64,000 nucleotides of DNA from Lolium rigidum (taxonomy: Eukaryota > Streptophyta > Magnoliopsida > Poales > Poaceae). This document shows positions 59,390 through 64,000 of the stretch, piece after piece. A program made the position numbers and the translations under genes. Every line of letters begins with the position of its first letter. Within the stretch, counting starts at the first letter, position 1. Where the stretch lies: the NCBI RefSeq assembly GCF_022539505.1, contig NC_061514.1:246810124-246874123 (forward strand). The letters are read 5' to 3'. Under the pieces are notes generated by a model that was given only the letters and a program-made list of their open reading frames with translations, was not told where the DNA came from and made no database searches.

Positions 59390-60985
59390 TGATACGTCTC
59401 CGACGTATCGATAATTTCTTATGTTCTATGCCATATTATTGATGATACCTACATGTTTTATGCACACTTTATGTCATATTCGTGCATTTTCTGGAACTAA
59501 CCTATTAACAAGATGCCGAAGTGCCACTTCTCGTTTTCTCGCTGTTTTTGGTTTCAGAAATCCTAGTAACGAAATATTCTCGGAATTGGACGAAACGAAG
59601 ACCCGGGGGCCTATTTTTCCACTGGAGCTTCCGGAAGACCGAAGAACACACAAAGTGGGGCCACGAGGTGGCGACACCACGTGGCGGCGCGGCCCGGGGG
59701 GCCCGCGCCGCCCTATGGTGTGGCCCCCTCGTCTGGCCCCCGACTCTGCCCTTCCGCCTACTTAAAGCCTCCGTCGCGAAACCCCTGAGGCGAAAAACCA
59801 CGATACGGAAAACCTTCCGAGACGCCGCCGCCGCCGATCCCATCTCGGGGGATTCCGGAGATCTCCTCCGGCACCCTGCCGAAGAGGGGATTCATCTCCC
59901 GGAGGACTCTACACCGCCATGGTCGCCTCCGGAGTGATGAGTGAGTAGTTCACCCCTGGACTATGGGTCCATAGCGAGTAGCTAGATGGTTGTCTTCTCC
60001 TCATTGTGCTTCATTGTTGGATCTTGTGAGCTGCCTAACATGATCAAGATCATCTATCCGTAATTCTATATGTTGTGTTTGTCGGGATCCGATGGATAGA
60101 GAATACCATGTCATGTTAATTATCAAGTTATTACATATGTGTTGTTTATGATCTTGCATGCTCTCCGTTTCTAGTAGAGGCTCTGGCCAAGTTTTTACTT
60201 TTATCTCCAAGAGGGAGTATTTATGCTCGATAGTGGGTTCATGCCTGCATTGACACCGGGGGGAGTGACAGAAACCCCTAAGGTTGTGTTGTGCTGTTGC
60301 CACTAGGGATAAAACATTGGCGCTATGTCCGAGGATGTAGTTGTTGATTACATTACGCACCATACTTAATGCAATTGTCTGTTGTTTGCAACTTAATACT
60401 GGAAGGGGTTCGGATGATAACCTGAAGGTGGACTTTTTAGGCATAGATGCGATTGGATGGCGGTCTATGTACTTTGTCGTAATGCCCAATTAAATCTCAC
60501 TATACTTATCATGTCATGTATGTGCATTGTTATGCCCTCTCTATTTGTCAATTGCCCGACTGTAATTTGTTCACCCAACATGCTTTTATCTTATGGGAGA
60601 GACACCTCTAGTGAACTGTGGACCCCGGTCCATTCTTTAATAACTGAAATACAAATCTGCTGCAATACTTGTTTTACTATTTTCTTGCAAACAATCATCT
60701 TCCACACAATACGGTTAATCCTTTGTTACGAGCAAGCCGGTGAGATTGACAACCTCACTGCTTCGTTGGGGCAAAGTACTTTGGTTGTGTTGTGCAGGTT
60801 CCACGTTGGCGCCGGAATCTCTGGTGTTGCGCCGCACTACATCCCGCCGCCATCAACCTTCAACGTGCTTCTTGGCTCCTCCTGGTTCGATAAACCTTGG
60901 TTTCTTTCTGAGGGAAAACTTGCTGCTGTGCGCATCATACCTTCCTCTTGGGGTTGCCCAACGAACGGTGAAATAGACGCCATCA
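59390..60985 (+). repeat. 5' LTR of the Athila/Sabrina-like element
   Basis: It runs TGATACGTCTCC to GACGCCATCA. It is GC-rich at 59640-59930, and short ORFs (59421-59937) there are compositional. The right end is set by the primer site 11 bp further on. Confidence 0.75.
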
Positions 60986-60996
60986 AGCTCTTTTTC

Positions 60997-61014
60997 TGGC
61001 GCCGCTGCCGGGGA
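60997..61014 (+). other. Primer-binding site (tRNA-Asp), Athila type
   Basis: TGGCGCCGCTGCCGGGGA follows the LTR after an 11-bp spacer. It complements plant tRNA-Asp, as is usual in Athila-clade elements. Confidence 0.85.
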
Positions 61015-61249
61015 GATCAAGACACGCTGCAAGGGGAGTCTCCACTTCTCAATCTCTTTACTTTGTTTTTGTCTTGCTTTATTTTATTTACTACTTTGTT
61101 TGCTGCATTATATCAAAACACAAAAAATTAGTTGCTAGCTTTACTTTATTTACTATCTTGTTTGCTATATCAAAAACACAAAAAAAAATTAGTTACTTGT
61201 TTTACTTTACTTAATATCATGCATGTTTTTATTTCACTAGTTAAGCATA

Positions 61250-61915
61250 ATGGAAAACAACAAAAATATGAGAGATCTTTATGAACTTTATCTTGAATTA
61301 GGACATGATGTGTTTGAAGAGAGAATTAAAAAACCCATGGAACTTTATATGCATGCTAATGGGAATGTTATTACTATGGATGCTTTGAACACCATTGTTG
61401 CTAATGCTATGGAAAATTCTAAGCTTGGGGAAGCTGGCTCTGATGAGCAGGATCTTTTTAGTACCCCAAGCATTGAGGAGAAAATTTTCTTTTATGATTA
61501 CAATATGCCTCCTATATATGATGATAGCCACTCTGTTGAATTTGCTCCCACTACAACTAATAAAATTGATTATGTTTACGTGGAGAGTAATAATTTTATG
61601 CATGAGACTCATGATAAGAATGCTTTATGTGATAGTTACATTGTTGAGTTTGCTCATGATGCTACTGAAAATTATTATGAGAGAGGAAAATATGGTTGTA
61701 GAAATTTTCATGTTACTAAAACACCTCTCTATGTGCTGAAATTTTTGAAGCTACACTTGTTTTATCTTCCTATGCTTGTTACTTTGCTCTTCATGAACTT
61801 GTTTATTTACAAGATTCCTATGCATAGGAAGCATTTTAGACTTAAATGTGTTTTGAATTTGCCTTTTGATGCTCTCTTTTTCTTCAAATACTATTTCTTG
61901 CGAGTGCATCATTAA
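61250..61915 (+). CDS. Uncharacterised 221-aa ORF of the Athila/Sabrina-like element
   Basis: The frame is intact from ATG 61250 (MENNKNMRDLYELYLELG) to TAA. The first 145 residues are acidic and Asn/Asp/Tyr-rich, with a DYNMPPIYDD motif (about 84-93) and no known domain. From about 160 it becomes strongly hydrophobic (LHLFYLPMLVTLLFMNLFIY), resembling one membrane-spanning segment, then ends basic and aromatic. It lies where gag normally starts, yet no capsid or zinc-knuckle motif is visible. It may be a truncated leader ORF of the family. I do not recognise a function, and the hydrophobic tail could result from an old frameshift. Confidence 0.5.
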   Translation: MENNKNMRDLYELYLELGHDVFEERIKKPMELYMHANGNVITMDALNTIVANAMENSKLGEAGSDEQDLFSTPSIEEKIFFYDYNMPPIYDDSHSVEFAPTTTNKIDYVYVESNNFMHETHDKNALCDSYIVEFAHDATENYYERGKYGCRNFHVTKTPLYVLKFLKLHLFYLPMLVTLLFMNLFIYKIPMHRKHFRLKCVLNLPFDALFFFKYYFLRVHH

Positions 61916-64000
61916 AACTGCTGAGCCCATCTTAATGGCTATAAAGAAAGAACTTCTTGGGAGATAACCCATGTGTTATTTTGCTACAGTACTTGGTTTT
62001 TATTTTGAGTCTTGGAAGTTGTTTACTAATGTAGCAACCTCTCCTTATCTTAGTTTTATGTTTTGTTGTGCCAAGTAAAGTCTTTGCTAGAAAAGTAAGT
62101 ACTAGATTTGGATTACTGCGCAGTTCCAGATTTCTTTGCTGTCACGAATCTGGGACTATCTCCCTGTAGGTAGCTCAGAAAATTACGCCAAATTACGAGC
62201 ATGATCCTCAGATATGTACGCAACTTTCATTCAATTTGAGCATTTTCGTTTGAGCAAGTCTGGTGGCCTAATAAAATCCATCTTTACGGACTGTTCTGTT
62301 TTGACAGATTCTGTCTTTTATTTCGCATTGCCTCTTTTTCTATGTGGGATGAATTTCTTTGATCCACTAATGTCCAGTAGCTTTATGCAATGTCCAGAAG
62401 TGTTAAGAATGATTGTGTCACCTCTGAACATGTGAATTTTTATTATGCACTAACCCTCTAATGAGTTGTTTCGAGTTTGGTGTGGAGGAAGTTTTCAAGG
62501 ATCAAGAGAGGAGTATGATGCAATATGATCAAGGAGAGTGAAAGCTCTAAGCTTGGGGATGCCCCGGTGGTTCACCCCTGCATATTCTAAGAAGACTCAA
62601 GCGTCTAAGCTTGGGGATGCCCAAGGCATCCCCTTCTTCATCGACAACATTATCGGGTTCCTCCCCCGAAACTATATTTTTATTCCGTCACATCTTATGC
62701 ACTTTGCTTGGAGCGTCGGTTTGTTTTTGTTTTTTTGTTTTGTTTGAATAAAATGGATCCTAGCATTCACTTTATGGGAGAGAGACACGCTCCGCTGTAG
62801 CATATGGACAAATATGTCCTTAGGCTCTACTCATAGTATTCATGGCGAAGTTTCTTCTTCGTTAAATTGTTATATGGTTGGAATTGGAAAATGATACATG
62901 TAGTAACTCTAAAATGTCTTGGATAATTTGATACTTGGCAATTGTTGTGCTCATGTTTAAGCTCTTGCATCATATACTTTGCACCCATTAATGAAGAAAT
63001 ACTTAGAGCTTGCTAATTTGGTTTGCATATTTGGTTTCTCTAGAGTCTAGATAACATCTAGTATTGAGTTTTGAACAACAAGGAAGACGGTATGGAGTCT
63101 TATAATGTTTACCATATGACTTTTATGTGAGTTTTTCTGTACCGTTCATCCTTGTGTTTGTTTCAAATAGCCTTGCTAGCCTAAACCTTGTATCGAGAGG
63201 GAATACTTCTCATGCATCCCAAATACTTGAGCCAACCACTATGCCAATTGTGTCCACCATACCTACCTACTACATGGTATTTATCCGCCATTCCAAAGTA
63301 AATTGCTTGAGTGCTACCTTTAAAACTCCATCATTCACCTTTGCAATATATAGCTCATGGGACAAATAGCTTAAAAACTATTGTAGTATTGAATATGTAC
63401 TTATGCACTTTATCTCTTATTAAGTTGCTTGTTGAGCGATAACCATGTTTCGGGGACGCCATCAACTATTCTTTGTTGGATATCATGTGAGTTGCTATGC
63501 ATGTCCGTCTTGTCTGAAGCAAGAGAGATCTACCACCTTCATGGTTGGAGCATGCATATTGTTAGAGAAGAACTTTGGGCCGCTAACTAAAGGCATGATT
63601 CATGGTGGAAGTTTCAGTTTGGACATATATCCTCAATCTCATATGAGAATAATAATTGTTGCCACATGCTTATGCATTAAAGAGGAGTCCATTATCTGTT
63701 TTCCATGTTGTCCCGGTATGGATGTCTAAGTTGAGAATAATCAAAAGCGAGAAATCCAAAATGCGATCTTTCTCCTTAGACCTTTGTACAGGCGGCATGG
63801 AGGTACCCCATTGTGACACTTGGTCAAAACATGTGCATTGCAAAGATCCGGTAGTCCAAGTTAATTAGGACAAGGTGCGGTCACTATTAGTATACTATGC
63901 ATGAGACTTGCAACTTGTAAGATATAATGTACATAACTCATATGCTTTATTACTACCGTTGACAAAATTGTTTCATGTTTTCAAAGTAAAAGCTCTAGCA
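61916..64000 (+). other. Non-coding downstream part of the Athila/Sabrina-like element
   Basis: About 2.1 kb is AT-rich with only short ORFs lacking domains. It includes TTCTTGGGAGATAACCCATG at about 61951, a motif common after the leader ORF in these elements. The element continues past the window end. Confidence 0.6.

Larger units (their letters stand above)
38525..64000 (-). mobile_element. Giant non-coding LTR retrotransposon (LARD/Sukkula-like), continues beyond the window
   Basis: Two long direct repeats start identically (TGTGGTGACCCAGCATATCA) at 38525 and 51236 and stay alignable for over 3.3 kb with a few percent divergence. Read on the minus strand, the 5' LTR ends ...GGTCACCACA at 51236 and is followed by a TGGTATCA primer site (51222-51233). 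At the other side a purine tract AAGGGGGAGAGAC (46758-46770) precedes TGTAATATCCCAGG (from 46757). This defines a 3' LTR of 38525-46757 (about 6.7 kb without the solo LTR inside) and an internal region of about 3.2 kb without gag-pol (2.7 kb without the hAT-like MITE). Long LTRs and a non-coding internal region are the definition of LARDs. The expected TSD, TCACA at 38520-38524, cannot be verified. Confidence 0.75.
51236..64000 (-). repeat. 5' LTR of the giant element, interrupted and continuing outside
   Basis: This is the second copy of the long LTR. Segments 51236-54576 and 59343-59389 are contiguous in the left copy (38525 to about 41894). They are separated here by the long LTR at 54577-59337, and the rest is displaced by the Athila element from 59390. 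Confidence 0.75.
59390..64000 (+). mobile_element. Athila-lineage gypsy retrotransposon (Sabrina-like), 5' part
   Basis: It starts TGATACGTCTCCGACG at 59390 inside the giant LTR (expected TSD GGCGC, 59385-59389). A 1,596-bp LTR is followed by a tRNA-Asp primer site, then a leader, a 221-codon ORF, and long AT-rich untranslated sequence with twice-repeated CTAAGCTTGGGGATGCCC (about 62549 and 62608). The termini and internal text resemble Sabrina-type elements of Triticeae. No gag or pol domain is seen before the window ends, which suggests a non-autonomous member. Confidence 0.8.

Overview
The window looks like a piece of a large, repeat-rich grass genome, most likely Pooideae (the wheat, barley, oat and ryegrass group). 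The evidence is a nested stack of LTR retrotransposons of the Tat, Athila/Sabrina-like and BARE/Angela-like lineages, Stowaway and Tourist MITEs, a PIF/Harbinger element, and one intron-containing wall-associated kinase (WAK) gene. Three runs of exactly 100 N (96-195, 12772-12871, 49954-50053) are placeholder assembly gaps. I could not run alignments or searches. Element borders below rest on terminal motifs and target-site duplications (TSDs) read by eye.

Left part (1-8105). The 3' part of a very long LTR (1-3083) abuts a decayed Ty1/copia pol remnant (about 3084-4481) and its LTR start (4482 onward). A Stowaway MITE (4547-4801, TSD TA), a PIF/Harbinger transposon with a broken transposase (4832-7049, TSD TTA) and a Tourist MITE (7798-8052, TSD TTA) follow.

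Central part (8106-29975). The only apparently functional host gene is a three-exon WAK-like receptor kinase at 27764-29975, + strand, 655 aa. About 230 bp upstream of its ATG sits a 19.4-kb insertion. It is a LINE-like retroposon (outer TSD 8106-8116 / 27527-27537) split by a Tat-type Ty3/gypsy element (8356-26359, TSD GGAAC). The Tat element is itself split by an LTR insertion containing an assembly gap (12563-13063, TSD GTATA) and by a BARE/Angela-like non-coding copia element (14539-18998, minus strand, TSD ATTAG). The Tat element carries gag, protease, RT/RNase H, a second RNase H and integrase on the + strand, and a spliced multi-exon antisense gene at 20655-24578. Its LTRs are nearly identical, yet its coding region is full of stops and its integrase has lost the catalytic glutamate.

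Right part (30000-64000). A 6.7-kb tract of gene-like but non-coding sequence ends in a Helitron-type 3' terminus (36953-36980). Next is a Mutator-type remnant with a plant-mobile-domain fragment (38265-38524), itself carrying a 413-bp fold-back MITE. From 38525 to beyond the window lies a giant non-coding LTR element in minus orientation (LARD type): 3' LTR 38525-46757, internal 46758-51235, 5' LTR from 51236. It has been hit by two solo LTRs (44316-45797, 49498-50743), a hAT-like MITE (48555-49048), another very long solo LTR (54577-59337) and a Sabrina-like Athila element (59390 onward).

Apart from the WAK gene, nothing here looks like a working host gene. The main biological interest is the layered invasion of the WAK promoter and the evidence that defective retroelements were mobilised by partners.
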